Part shown: piece after piece, positions 11,501 through 22,290 of the stretch
Layout: every line of letters starts with the position of its first letter
Numbering within the stretch: the stretch's first letter is position 1
Source: Bemisia tabaci
Lineage: Eukaryota; Arthropoda; Insecta; Hemiptera; Aleyrodidae
Reading direction: 5' to 3'
Assembly (NCBI RefSeq): GCF_918797505.1
Contig: NC_092800.1
Coordinates: forward strand, 43,386,864 to 43,450,863
Length of the DNA: 64,000 nt
The notes under the pieces: model-generated
Seen by the model: the letters and a program-made list of their open reading frames with translations, nothing else
Database searches by the model: none
Told to the model about the DNA's origin: nothing
Translations under genes and position numbers: made by a program

Positions 11501-11573
11501 AAAATTCATATTTTAGCAACGAAAATTTGGCAACATCTGAAGGCTCATAAGGCGTTCTTCCTTAGCACAGCAG
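11501..11573. mobile_element. Family-A MITE, right end only
   Basis: Right TIR with AAATTTGGCAAC, GGCGTTCTTCCTTAGCAC and terminal CAG, followed by TATA. The left part is lost in the gap. Corresponds to 7963-8035. Confidence 0.65.
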
Positions 11574-12029
11574 TATACCTCTTAAGTTTTGGAGTGACTT
11601 TTCCAGGACTGTCGATCTCCTTCAGTTGTCATGTAGGATGCAAACGCGAAAAGAAGCGTCTGATCTCACGATTCGCATATCGAGGCAATTGTGACGCTAT
11701 TTCTAAAAGCTATGGGTTTTCTTCTAGTTCGTCACTGGAAAAAATTAAGGCAAATAAAACTGTTCGCCGTAAAATTTAAAAAAAATTCTGCAAGGGGCAA
11801 ATCGGATTTGGGTGCGAGGCAGCTACGTCGCCGGATCGCGGGAAATGGTCGGAGTTTTGAAAAAAATTTCCCCTTTGAGTGGTCAAAAAATTGATTTAGC
11901 AATAGAATACTGAACTGACGCTAAAAACTGACACCGAAAAGCTTGTGAGGAAGTCAAAGATAAAGAAATAAATAATATTCACCAATTGAAACTGCATGAT
12001 ATACCTGCAGAATTTGCATCCGTCCTCAC

Positions 12030-12168
12030 CTGGAATGAAGTTCAATCCTGCATAATTTATTTTCCTCTTAATTTCATTCCATTTCCATAAAAAGTCTCCC
12101 TGTAACCGGCGAAGAATGTCGGGTGTACGAAAGTACCTTTTTTCAGCCTCACTGACTGAGTTATTCAA
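12030..12168 (-). other. Possible exon or gene fragment, copy 2
   Basis: On the minus strand the open frame reads KRYFRTPDILRRLQGDFLW then KWNEIKRKINYAGLNFIP. It ends at CCAG followed by GTGAGG, a good splice-donor match (exon end at 12030). An ACTCAG acceptor-like site lies near the upstream end. The frame is shared with 8361-8642. The protein was not recognised and both splice signals are inferred. An internal exon or a decayed gene fragment are equally possible. Confidence 0.22.
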
Positions 12169-12880
12169 AAATTCCTATGCAAAGATGATTCGTCATCTTG
12201 ACACGATTAATAATTAAACTTTTTCCACGAAATCTTTGGCTACGACGCCAGAATGAGCAACTGACATCTTTTCACTGGCATCATTTTAACACTCGGATTT
12301 TTTTAAAAAAAGATATGTTTATAATATGAACTACCTTGTGTATTATTAGGTAAGTGCGAATAAATAGTCTGTCACGATGCACTTATGCAGTGCTATCTTT
12401 TAACAGAGACGGTGGATTTCGCTGTCTAGTAAGACTAAAGTGGATGATTTTGCCATCGGTTTGTCAATGATGGCGAGGGAATAAAGAACCGGCATGTAAG
12501 TCAACAACCTTGATCATGAATCTGCAGACACAATAAACAATAAAGGCTGCACCGCGGCAAGCCCGTCATAGCCGTCACACACGAGACGAAGAATGGGACT
12601 TCAGCGACTAAGAAACGGTGAAAGTATGAGTCTAATCGTGTCGACATTTTTGCTTCATCGTGAAAGGAAGGAGGCAGCACTGGAGATTCAAACTTTTTAC
12701 TTATTGCGTGCAGAAACGATAATGTATGAAATATAGATTGAAACTAAGAATAGATTTCTCTAAAAAATACATTTTTTAACCAGAATTTTGGGGCACCGAC
12801 ATTCTCGTAATTTGACATATTTTGCTTTCAGCGCGAAAAATTTTGTAACAACTCATCTGAGCGGCAGTGCCCGAAACTAT

Positions 12881-13513
12881 AAGCATACGACTCTAGTTTT
12901 TCACTCCAAGGTTCCTTTATCTGCAAACGGTCATATTTTATTTTATTTCTTATTTTTTTTTGTATTCAGATAAAGTTCATTTTTGAGAAATTAAGTGATG
13001 AAATAATGTAAAAAGTTACTAATGTAAAATTATTGTAATTATTACTGTCGATATTTTTAACAAATGAGTAAACAGCTTACACGTTCAAAATAGATATGGA
13101 AAAAAAAACAGCTTTGGACAATCGTTTGCGGTTTTCGATTCCAATTAATTTTGGATAGCTAATAATTCTGACGAATTTTGGAAATAAGCGGACAAAATGC
13201 CCTCAGCGTTGATAATTCGAACTGCGTGGTATGGCGTAGTTTGAAGGAAACCAAGTCATTTTATAATCAAAAACAAACAAAAAAGAAGTTTGGTATCCTT
13301 TTCCTCCATAGGGCCTGAAGTGAAATAAGAAATTAAGATCAAGTTTTGGTTACTTATAATATTTTTTAGTAGTCTTTCAGTTTCTGGCAACATACGGTGA
13401 GAAAATAATCCGGACTGGCAATAAGGCCAATCTGCCACTGGCAGATACGCCTCCTTGGCGCGGCGAAAATGCGCCCCCCTGACAGATAGCAGAAAAAGAA
13501 TATAACAAAATTA
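12881..13513. other. About 635 bp present only in copy 2
   Basis: The flanks join directly in copy 1 near 9345. No inverted repeats, poly-A tail or TSD were seen, so a deletion in copy 1 is as likely as an insertion here. Confidence 0.5.
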
Positions 13514-13564
13514 CTGAGAAAATATGAAAAAAATTTCATCACATAATATAAACAAACACAATTC

Positions 13565-13800
13565 CCCTGCTCACATGAGTGAAGGAAAGGATGCGCGTAG
13601 CGCTTCGACGACGGCACAGAGATACAACTATTCGTGCCTCATGGACGTCCCTGCTGCATCTGAAAAATTGAAGGCGCGATGACGCGAGGCGTGAACTCTC
13701 AATGCTCCGCTAAATACTGTTAATGAGGTGTCGCTCGAATTCGGGAGGAAAGTTAAAGAAGAGGCCCGAATACATCTCTCCTATCCTCGGCTGTGTACTC
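13565..13800 (-). repeat. Repeat S, single unit (copy 2)
   Basis: Counterpart of 9400-9640, with the same GAAGGCGCGATGACGCGAGG block and ACTATTCGTGC motif. Confidence 0.6.
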
Positions 13801-13996
13801 AATTCTTCTTTTATTTCAGGTTCATGTCCGATTCTTTTTAGGATGGATTTGCTGACCCACATCTAAAGCTTGCGCAAACCGCAGCTGTGGCTCGGTTCCT
13901 TTGAAAATAATGGTGCTTGGATGCGTCTAGTGGCTTTGACTTTTTAGTTTTTCTATAAAGTCCACTTCCACCGATAGGATCGCTACATTTTCCCTT

Positions 13997-14160
13997 CCGC
14001 GGCGTGGCGTGAATGATCGATTATCAATATTTCTCCATTTGAAGCTATGGTAAAGAATCGATTACTAGGGTGTTCGCTGCGTACACCCTGTTTATCGATC
14101 CTTTTCCATAGGTTTTAATGACAGATCTATCGCTAAATCGCAAAGCACGTCACGCCACTG
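13997..14160. mobile_element. hAT-like MITE (family D), absent from copy 1
   Basis: Left end CCGCGGCGTGGCGTG (diverged from CAGTGGCGTGGCGTG) and right end CGTCACGCCACTG. Flanks TTTCCCTT (13989-13996) and TTTCTCTT (14161-14168) form an 8-bp TSD with one mismatch. The empty site in copy 1 near 10036 reads TTTGTCCTC. This filled/empty pair supports a hAT-type insertion. Confidence 0.8.
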
Positions 14161-14738
14161 TTTCTCTTACTCTTCTTTGTCTACACCTTTGTCTATCGAT
14201 TCCAAAAATCAGCCCGCCGGCAACGTATTGCCACAAGCCAGCTCAATGACCTCGGTCAAGTTGAAGGACTCTCAAGTTCACTGTCAGTGTTGAAGGTACA
14301 TTCTTTGTTTCTTTTTTCACGCTAACTTGAGTTTTCCTCCACCGCGATTCGTCGAGCGTGCGGAGAGGACTATTTCTGTACGACCCAGGTAAAACTAGGT
14401 ACACTTGCCGCCCCCCCCCCCCCCCGCGCCCCCGGCCGGGCTCCCGCGCTTGAGCTTCCGTTTCGTCACGTTCGATTGCATGAATGAATAGGTACAGCGC
14501 AAGTGGCCAAGGTCATGTTCGCATCTACTGGCGCCCGCAATCCCCGACAAATGTTGCCGTTTCATGCTTTCAAAGCGGGGTTCCGTATGACTTCATTCAA
14601 CCTAGGAGAATATCGATTGTCGGCAATACCGGGTTTGGGGTGGCTTACTCGTGCCTCCGCCATGACGTCAAAATGGGGTGGCCGGGGGTAAACTTGAACT
14701 CTTAATCTCATCGATAGACTCAGAGCAAAGGAAATATA

Positions 14739-15673
14739 CCCTGGTAAAAATTGGCGTTAAGAGCTGCGTTTCAAAATATCATAGGAATTCGTATAGCCGG
14801 CTGAAGAAGGCTACAGAAAATCATATAGCTGGCTGTAGAATGCGGAGAAAATCATACGGCCGCGCTATACGAAGCGATAAAAAATGATGCAGCCGGGCTA
14901 TAGTTCCTATCGCCGGGCTTTACACTTTCTCGCCTGGCTGTTGCTTTTTCGCCATCGATTATAAGAGGCTTTAAGAAATTGTGTAGAAATTCGTGTGCTT
15001 TGGAAATCATTAAGTTTGATACGGAACCACCTTAATATTTACAAAACACGCATTATATTTTCCTTTAATACATATTTTTATTCATCAATTAAAATGAGAA
15101 TAATCCATACAGGATGTGCAAACATTTCAAAAACAGGAGTTGAATAACGCTGACTCCGCCAGATTAAATATCAGAGCCTAACACAAAGCAGAGCGGCGAC
15201 GCACTGGCGCCTACAAACCCAACAGGGATACTTCACGCATTGCGCAACGCGTGAAGTATCCCTGTTAGGTTTGTAGGCGCCAATGCGTGTTTCGCGCTGG
15301 CTGCCCGCCTGTCACGGCGCTTGAAGCAACTATTTCACACCAGAGGTATTGCACAGTATCATACGAAACTGGAGGCGCTTTAATATATTATTAATGGTAG
15401 GAATCCATCAAAAGTACGGAGCTTTTCTCGCAAAATAAATCAAGATGCTATGGACCAAAAAAAGCAGTATTCCAAAAACTCACTAAGTCCTAGCATCCGT
15501 AATTAGTAACGTTTAGCATACATTTTATCGCCTGGCTGTTGCTTAATCGCCATCGGCTATAAAAGGCTATAAGAAATTGTGTAGCCGGCTACAGAAGCTA
15601 TTGGAAATCTTATAGCCGGCTGTAGGTCTATGGTATTTTGGAACACAGATTCTACTGCCAATTTTTACGAGGG
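14739..15673. mobile_element. Element I, 935 bp with inverted repeats, in copy 2 only
   Basis: TIRs CCCTGGTAAAAATTGGC and GCCAATTTTTACGAGGG, flanked by TATA on both sides (14735-14738, 15674-15677); the TSD is TATA or TA. Inside are repeated TAGCCGGCT motifs near both ends. A block beginning TCGCCTGGCTGTTGCTT occurs twice (14930 and 15528). A separate hairpin lies at 15199-15289. No transposase frame seen. Confidence 0.7.
15199..15289. repeat. Hairpin inside element I
   Basis: Arms of about 43 bases (GCACTGGCGCCTACAAACCC then AACAGGGATACTTCACGC, and complements) around a short GCGCAACGC centre. More GC-rich than its host. It may be a nested insertion or part of the element. Confidence 0.7.
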
Positions 15674-15689
15674 TATATTCGCACTAATG

Positions 15690-15908
15690 CAGGGTTATTC
15701 AAAAGTCACACACCACTCGCCATGAGGAGGGTAGCCGTTTGAAATTTTTGAGTTGCACCCGCCCCCCGCCTCCTGAAGGGTTCAAAAACTGGAAAGTACC
15801 TAAAAAAGTTTCCCTCTCAATATGAGGGAAAACGTCACAAACCGCAAATCGATATCTTAATTAGGACTAAAGTTATGGTCAGTGGTGCGTGACTTTTGAA
15901 TAACCCTG
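15690..15908. mobile_element. Element J, complete copy
   Basis: TIRs CAGGGTTATTCAAAAGTCAC and GTGACTTTTGAATAACCCTG, 219 bp, with TA at the right flank. Similar ends occur in TA-target (Tc1/mariner-like) insect elements; that assignment is an inference from end sequence only. Confidence 0.65.
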
Positions 15909-16193
15909 TATCATCCCCAAAGGCGTTGCTTTTCTATGGGGGATACGGATTAATTTCCTATCCAACCGTCGTGTACTGCTAGACCCCCCCCCCCCCACCT
16001 TAAAAATTGCGTTATCCGTAGCGTACTCCCCTTTTTAGAGGAAATCGTAGGACATCGATAAAAATCAGTAGACATAGTGTGCAGTGTTAAGAACATGATT
16101 AATTCCTTTTATTGAGCGTAAAATATATGTTGTGTTCTCCTCCTCCTCTATTTGGGGGAAAACGCAAAAAATCGATCGCATTTTCAGCCTTTT

Positions 16194-16322
16194 TGCCTTC
16201 AGGAAAGCTTACGTCATCCTTGGCTTGACCCACCCCCTCCCTCCTCGTCACACACCGTCATCCACCACTAGACCTCCCCCCCTCCCCCTTACATGGGTGA
16301 CGTAATTCATGAACAGCCCTGA
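16194..16322. repeat. Fragment of an old C-rich dispersed repeat
   Basis: CCCCTTACATGGGTGACGTA then ATTCATGAACAGCCC resembles a widespread insect repeat with an 'ATTACGTA ... GGGGG' signature, as I remember it. A related fragment is at 28190-28250. Ends were not determined. Confidence 0.35.
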
Positions 16323-16469
16323 CCAAGCAGCCATTGTCCTAAAAAGCACGGAGCCCTTGACGGTAGCCAATGGAGGTCACTCCGAAGGCCGGGCCTACCA
16401 TGCTCCTCCAAAAATTCCTCCGACCTAATTAAAGCACAACGAGCAAAATTAACGTCCATTAAAACGATC

Positions 16470-16724
16470 TGATAATGTATGGAGAAATTCCTGTGTGGCG
16501 GGAGGGTGCCGTGCTGACCTTGACTGATTTTGCAACGTCGAGGGTTCAGGTTCAGCGACCCCCGACGCGACAGCCGCGGTGGTGGCGCGGCGGTGGTCAG
16601 TGCGCGAACCCCTCCGCACTCCCCCCCCCCCCCAGTGATTTTTGGCGGGATGCGGGAGTGATCCGCGCCTAATTAACTCCCGCGTGGAAGACGAAATTGG
16701 GATGACTCACCGCGTCGCGGCGCC
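16470..16724. other. GC-rich interval
   Basis: CpG-rich patch with a C-run of 14 near 16621. No exon or promoter element could be supported. Confidence 0.3.
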
Positions 16725-16968
16725 GCGCCGCACAGTGGATCGAGTCAATAAGGAGAGGTCGGACAAAATTTGCAAACTTTCAAAGCTCATAACTCCGTTC
16801 ATACAAAACTTAGGGGTTTTAAAAGTGGTTCCATTGGTTTTATCGTGAAATTATCATCGAAGGATACCCGTTAAAATTTAGAATGCGACAAATTAAACAT
16901 AAAAATTTGCAGTTTTAGTCGAAAATCACAAGTCAGACCTCTTTGATTGACTCGATCCTCTACTGTGC
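16725..16968. mobile_element. Family-C MITE
   Basis: Ends GCACAGTGGATCGAGTCAAT and the complement ending ACTGTGC; inside them is GAGAGGTCGGAC and its complement. GCC flanks each side (16722-16724, 16969-16971 with the last base changed). Five copies in the window are about 235-245 bp. Confidence 0.7.
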
Positions 16969-17011
16969 GCCGTCACGCATAATTATTGAGCGTTTTCAAT
17001 GCTCACTTATT

Positions 17012-17264
17012 CTGCCATCTGACGGAAAAACCCCGTATGACCATCTGAGAGTTGCCAAATTTCCTCCGATTAACATGTTAATATTTGAGGACAGTTATAA
17101 AAGTGTTTTTTGAAAATTTCACGTAATTTAGGTCTCATTGCGAATAAAATTCTCTGAAAAATTCAAAGAGAAACATTCACAGATTTCCCTGAAAATTCAT
17201 ATTTCATCGAAGGAAATTTGGCAAAGTCTGAGGGTTTATATGCCGTTCTTTTTTAGAACGACAG
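17012..17264. mobile_element. Family-A MITE
   Basis: Starts CTGCCATCTGACGG and ends with a degenerate GACAG. The next family-A element starts four bases on, sharing the GATA between them. Confidence 0.6.
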
Positions 17265-17268
17265 GATA

Positions 17269-17524
17269 CTCCGCCGTGCTGAGGCACAACGCCGTATGAA
17301 AATTCGGACGTTGCTAAATTTTTCCGTAGAAAACAGGAGTTTTCCGAAAACTTCGGGCGATTTTTTCAGAACATTTTAGAGAATATTCTCAATAATTGTT
17401 TATTCTTGTTTACCTGAAAATTTCCATGAAAATTATTCAGAGCTTTTATAAAAAAACTTGTAATTCATCGGGAAGATTTGGCAACATTCGAAGGCGCATA
17501 CGACGTTTTTCCTAAACACGGTAG
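17269..17524. mobile_element. Family-A MITE, adjacent to the previous one
   Basis: Starts CTCCGCCGTGCTGAGG, carries ACGCCGTATGAA, and ends TTTTTCCTAAACACGGTAG. Left flank GATA, right flank TATT. Second example of two family-A copies lying back to back. Confidence 0.6.
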
Positions 17525-17901
17525 TATTGTTTCCTGACCTGACCGCGCAGGCGCTGCCGCTTTATTAGACAGTGCTTCACACCTGCGAGATGAGGCGAGG
17601 AGAATAAACGAACGAGGTTCAGCTTTCGTAGAGATACTGTGGTCTTGCAGAACTGAGCCTTGTGCCGGATTTATGGGTTTTTTGCCCGCTGAGGGATTGG
17701 CGGGTGGCCAGACTCTTTACCCAATTTGGTTTGGTCCTAAGTTTTTGTGTTCCATTTTTAATTTGCGATAGTTTTTTGTGCAATATTTTGTGAACCAATA
17801 GTTTACTTAGTACATGGTAATTGATTAAAATGAGTTTACTTGGTCCAGTTACAAGCAACGACACAGGTGCTGACTGCTGAGATTTCGCCAAATAATGAAA
17901 T

Positions 17902-17960
17902 TTAACCCTTAGATTCCCAAGTCGGGTCACACTGACCCAAAGATCGCTGACAACACGTGC
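17902..17960 (+). mobile_element. Solitary piggyBac-like end
   Basis: TTAA followed by CCCTTAGATTCCCAAG and the palindrome GGGTCACACTGACCC at 17924-17938. This resembles the left end at 279-316. No partner end was found. Confidence 0.4.
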
Positions 17961-18072
17961 CCCGCAGGGTTTATGGGGCCGGTGTCTCCGAACCTGAGAT
18001 GTAGGTCTACAAATACAACTTGAAAGAAGAATAAAACATCAAATTGAAAACGAGAAAGTAAAAATCTAATAT

Positions 18073-18580
18073 CAACACAGCCGAAGATAGGAGATACGTT
18101 TTTGGGTTTGGTTTTTTAAAACTTTTTTCCCGAACCAGAGCGACAGTTCACTGGCAGCCAAGAGCGGAGCATCGCGAGCTCACGCCTCACGCCCTAGCGC
18201 CTTCAATTTCGCAGATACAACACGGACATCCATCAAGCACGAATAGTTGCATCCCTGCGCCGTCATCAACGCGCGACCTTTCCCTTGCTCTATTTTCACG
18301 TTGTGTTCAGGTTCTGTCTGTCTTATTTGTAGTTATTACTACTTCAAAGGCTACGATAGCAAAACAGCCGAGGATAGGAGCGATGTAATCGGGCCTTTTT
18401 TTTACCTTTCTCTCGAATTTAAGCGACACCTTACTGACAGCATAGAGCGGAGCATTGCGAGTTCACGCATCGCGCCTTCAAGTTTGCAGATACAACACGG
18501 ACATCTATCAAGCACGAATAGCTGTATCTCTGCGCAGTCATCAAAACGAGTCCTTTCTCTTACTCTATTTCCATGTTGTG
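18073..18580 (+). repeat. Repeat S, two tandem units of about 276 bp
   Basis: Both units contain, in order, an ACAGCCGA(A/G)GATAGGAG block, GAGCGGAGCAT(C/T)GCGAG, GCGCCTTCAA, ATACAACACGGACATC and AAGCACGAATAG. The spacing of the ATACAACACGGACATC block is about 276 bases. A 151-codon open frame here (18247-18702) follows the repeat and is not taken as a gene. Related single units are at 9400 and 13565 on the other strand. Confidence 0.7.
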
Positions 18581-18929
18581 ATGGCTCCGTTTGTCTTATA
18601 TTTGTAGCGGTGTTTCAAATGCTACGTGAGCAACACAGTCAAAGTTTAACTTGGATTGCATTTGTTGGCCAAACTAAGCACCGGGTAAAAATAATTGGGT
18701 GAAGTGTCTAGCTACCAATGTAAAAATCACTAGACCGACTTTCGAAATTCATAATTTACGAGAGCGGATATTGTTAGTTTAAGTGACAATGCATTTAGAA
18801 TGGAACTAAAAAAAGACGCATGATGCCAGAGAAAAGGTGAATAGGGCACGAAATCAAGGGCGAAAACTACCAAAAGATTCACAGCGCGGTTAATGGGCCC
18901 AATCATAGCTCATGAAACAGTATATTGGC

Positions 18930-19420
18930 GTGTTTTTCAGGTAGATAACTATTCGCGCTCCGCAGTAGGTATGTTGCCTATGCAGCCAAATTGAAGGCGA
19001 ACCAACTAGTTCATAATGACAATATGAACTAGTTGGTTCGTTCACGACGTCATTTATCGTCAAAGCTCATTGAGTAATAAAGTTAATGTGTATTTTTCGA
19101 GTAGATAACTATTAACATTTCCCACACTGTTGTCTTGCGGCAAAATTGATGATGAACTGCAAATGGACGATCGATTCAAACGAAGCTCATTTACATGGTA
19201 TGATTATGGGTTTTTCATATAGATAACTATTCGTGCTCCCTAGTATGTTTGTTGCCTACGCAGAGAAGTGAAGGCGAATCTCATGTGTGTGTAATATATC
19301 TGATAATAGGTTTACGCATTGCCCATATGTTCTAAGAAGTCTCTAAGTTTTGAATAGATAACTATATTGGCGCTCTCGCGGTGATTATGCCTATGCGCTG
19401 AAGTTGAAAGCGGTGGGTAT
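18930..19420 (+). repeat. Degenerate array of short S-like units
   Basis: GATAACTAT occurs at about 18945, 19103, 19221 and 19357. Three are followed by a GCGCTC-like string, a TTGCCTA(C/T)GCAG or similar string and a TTGAAGGCG-like string. The units are 120-160 bases apart and much diverged. Confidence 0.5.
18998..19040. repeat. Perfect short hairpin
   Basis: CGAACCAACTAGTTCAT and its exact complement around a short ATGACAAT loop, inside the S-like array. Function unknown. Confidence 0.7.
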
Positions 19421-19526
19421 TCAAGGGGTTGATATGTACCGACAGAATCACTCGCAATTTATTATTTTTTTCAAAACATGCAGAGGTATAAACATGTTCC
19501 TGTACTATCTACTCAGTAAAATCGTA

Positions 19527-19932
19527 CACTGAAAAAAAATATCTGGTGTATTTACAGAAAGGGTAAAATCACCAAGAATCAGTTCTATTTGATCCCAGTT
19601 TTTTTTTTGTAAAATTACCATTTATGGAATTGGTAATTTTACCGAAAATCTCGGTAAAATTATTGAACTTTCTCGGTAATTTTACTGGACCTTGGTAAAA
19701 ACGCCAATATTTTTTATCGACTGTGGTAGAATTACCTAGATAAAATGGCAAAGTTACCGGGAATTGATTACCAATAAAAGTGGTATTTTTACCTGAAAAA
19801 ACAGTAAAAATGTCGGTTTTTAGGTAAGCTTACCAGTCTGTCTTGGTAAAATTACCAATAATTGGTAAAAAAAGTGAGATGGTAAAGGTACCAACGGACC
19901 TTGATAAAAACGCCGAGAATTTTTTTTCAGTG
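19527..19932. mobile_element. CACNG foldback with GGTAA/TTACC arrays (family B)
   Basis: Starts CACTGAAAAAAAATATCTGG and ends CTTTTTTTTCAGTG in a slightly diverged form. The body is a series of GGTAAnnTTACC-type palindromes (for example TTGGTAATTTTACC). The same element lies inverted at 39613-40027. Flanks are TA and TG, so the 2-bp TSD is not intact. Confidence 0.75.
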
Positions 19933-22290
19933 TGATAGCGCCTGATGCAACCGCTCTTCATGCGCCACCCTAATACAGCCCTGATTGAAATATTTCGATT
20001 GAAAAAGAGAGTAGCCGCTAAGAGTCCAGTTTCCAGGTCACAAGAGAGCAATTCACGAAATCTATTATTCTTTACTCCTTCGTGATTGAAACATTTATAA
20101 AAAGTTCATTGATAATGCGATCGAAAATGTGAAAAAATAAAAGAACATAAGGGCACTTGTTTCAAATTTATGATTGTCGAATATTTCTGTTAAAACTGGG
20201 ATTCCACGTTGATTTGAACCATATTTTGAGTGACTTAAAGCACGATATGACCGGTAAAATCGTTTTTGACACCCGCATGGCTCGTCTCATAAAGCTGGAA
20301 CGATTGTAGTTGCCAACAATTTAAGTGCAGCATTAGCGAAGGTGCAAGATGAGCCACAGTGCATTAACTTTTGTTGCTAATTTTAGAGAAAGTTTCTTGT
20401 TGCATGACATCCGACGTCTGGTACTATTTTAATCTAATAGGTGATGTTGATTATTTTGGCCGACTAACTTCAGTTATGAATGGGGTTTAAAAGACAGAGC
20501 TCCTGTTTATGAAGACTTTTGACTTCGGGAATGTTCGATGTTGTTGGTAACAGGACTCGTGACTAACGTGACCAAGTCCCCACAGAGGTTTACGAGAAAA
20601 GAGTTTTCCTCTCTCTAACATTTGACAAAATGACAAAATCGATAAATATCCTGCAGATCAATTATACTCTCTTCTTCTTTTTTTCTTCGTTACACCGTTT
20701 GCGAAACGACAGACATCGTTCCACAAAAACAAAAAATATTTGAATTATTGATGCGAGATCGTCAAGAGTGTTTTACGTTATATCTCGGGACAAAAATGCT
20801 CTGAAATTTTAAACCAAATTGGAGCTATAGTAAGTTGAAGTCAGCAAATCATAAAACATAGTCTCCAGAAAAAGCTTCCTGGAATTCTGAACCGTCATAT
20901 TTAAGGCGTAAAATTTCCGCGTTATAATGTCTCTTTCACGCTTACTATTGGCATAAAAAGCGACGTAAGTGGCTCGCACTTTATTCTTCAAGATTTTAGA
21001 GAGCGTTTTCCGTGGAGATCTTTTTTTTTTTAAATTTTCTTACCTAACTCTAGAAAAGTTGCTCCATGATAATTTTGCTACCTTATTTAGACTAAGATCC
21101 CTTTTTAAATGAACGGTTACACATTCATAGGATCAAACGGTGGCTAATACACGAGTTCACTACCCACTCGCTCTTGTAAACAGTCAACATTCCTTTCATT
21201 TCCTTTTGTTTCTTCAATTCAGCAGATGCAGTAATGGGCAATTGAGTCATTAGTTGATGCCCACATGAGCCGCATTAATTATGTCATAGCAGAGAGTGCA
21301 ATCTCGCGGTCAACGCCGTACCGCGGCGGCGTGTCATCGCCTCTTCAGTTGCGTCGAAAACACATGTCATTAATCAAAGAGACAAAAAGTAGAAGTGTAT
21401 AGTGCCGTAGGCCGCACCAATTTTGGTACGCACCACTTCTCAAGTTTTTCTTTCAATGTATTTGGAATAATTTTTTTATTTCTGTCGTCCAAAAAATTAG
21501 GAAATTGTCCAAAAAATGATTATCAAGCGCAAGAAACTAAAGTACTGTATAATGGCATGGTTGGAAATTAAAAATAATCATATTCGTTTTGATATATTTT
21601 AAATCTAGAGGGTTCCATTGAGTTACAAAATCAATACTTTTTATCAACTAATAAAATTATGATAATAGATGAAATAATTATGCCTCACTTGAGTTTAAAT
21701 TTTTTTTAAGAAAAAGTTACCAGTAAACTTAATCTGAGAAAATGTCGATATTTTACAGTAAGATTTACACATCTTAATCACGAAAAATCTCCGAAAATAT
21801 TCCTTCGAAATTCGATATTGCTAGCCAGTATTTCAAACCTTTACCCTCTCACCTGATCACCATTGGTTACTATATCGCTCAAACTTATGACACATTTTTG
21901 AGATGAATATCAAGCAGCAAAATTAGCAAGTAAGAACAAACAATTGCATCTACGCGAAACTCTGTTTGGTTTATGACTATTCTTTGACGTCCCGAGTCCT
22001 GAGGCACGGCCAACGTCCACGTCGAATAAATAGAGTCGCTCCGCTACGACCGAGAAAACGTGCCTAAAATTATGTCGTAATTATTAACTATGATCGTGTC
22101 TCCACTCTCTCTCCCTCTACGCCGATACATGCTCTCTTAATGCGAGGAAGAAAAAAAGTGAGTCAACCAGCGTAAAGGTAGACCCGATGCCGATAGACAG
22201 ACTGGTGCAAACGGAAGCTTCTTTAGGTGAGTGACCTATTGAGTGATTAGCGACGGACGCGCTGTGATAGTTAAATGTTGAGTGACCGGC
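19933..22290. other. Unassigned AT-rich DNA
   Basis: No gene, RNA, transposon end or tandem repeat was recognised. One CG-rich patch lies near 21310. Confidence 0.35.

Larger units (their letters stand above)
11501..15868 (+). repeat. Copy 2 of the duplication, starts at the N gap
   Basis: It aligns with 7963-11000. It carries extra DNA relative to copy 1: about 635 bp at 12881-13513, a hAT-like MITE at 13997-14160 and a 935-bp element at 14739-15673. It lacks the foldback at 9698-9905 and the family-H element at 10616-10858. Its first aligned base abuts the gap, as expected for an unmerged contig overlap. Confidence 0.85.

Noticed and set aside
10887..11519. Frames of more than 200 codons across the gap
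   Set aside because: Almost entirely undetermined bases.
18247..18702. 151-codon open frame, plus strand
   Set aside because: It lies across the tandem S repeat; the peptide follows the repeat and no domain is recognisable.
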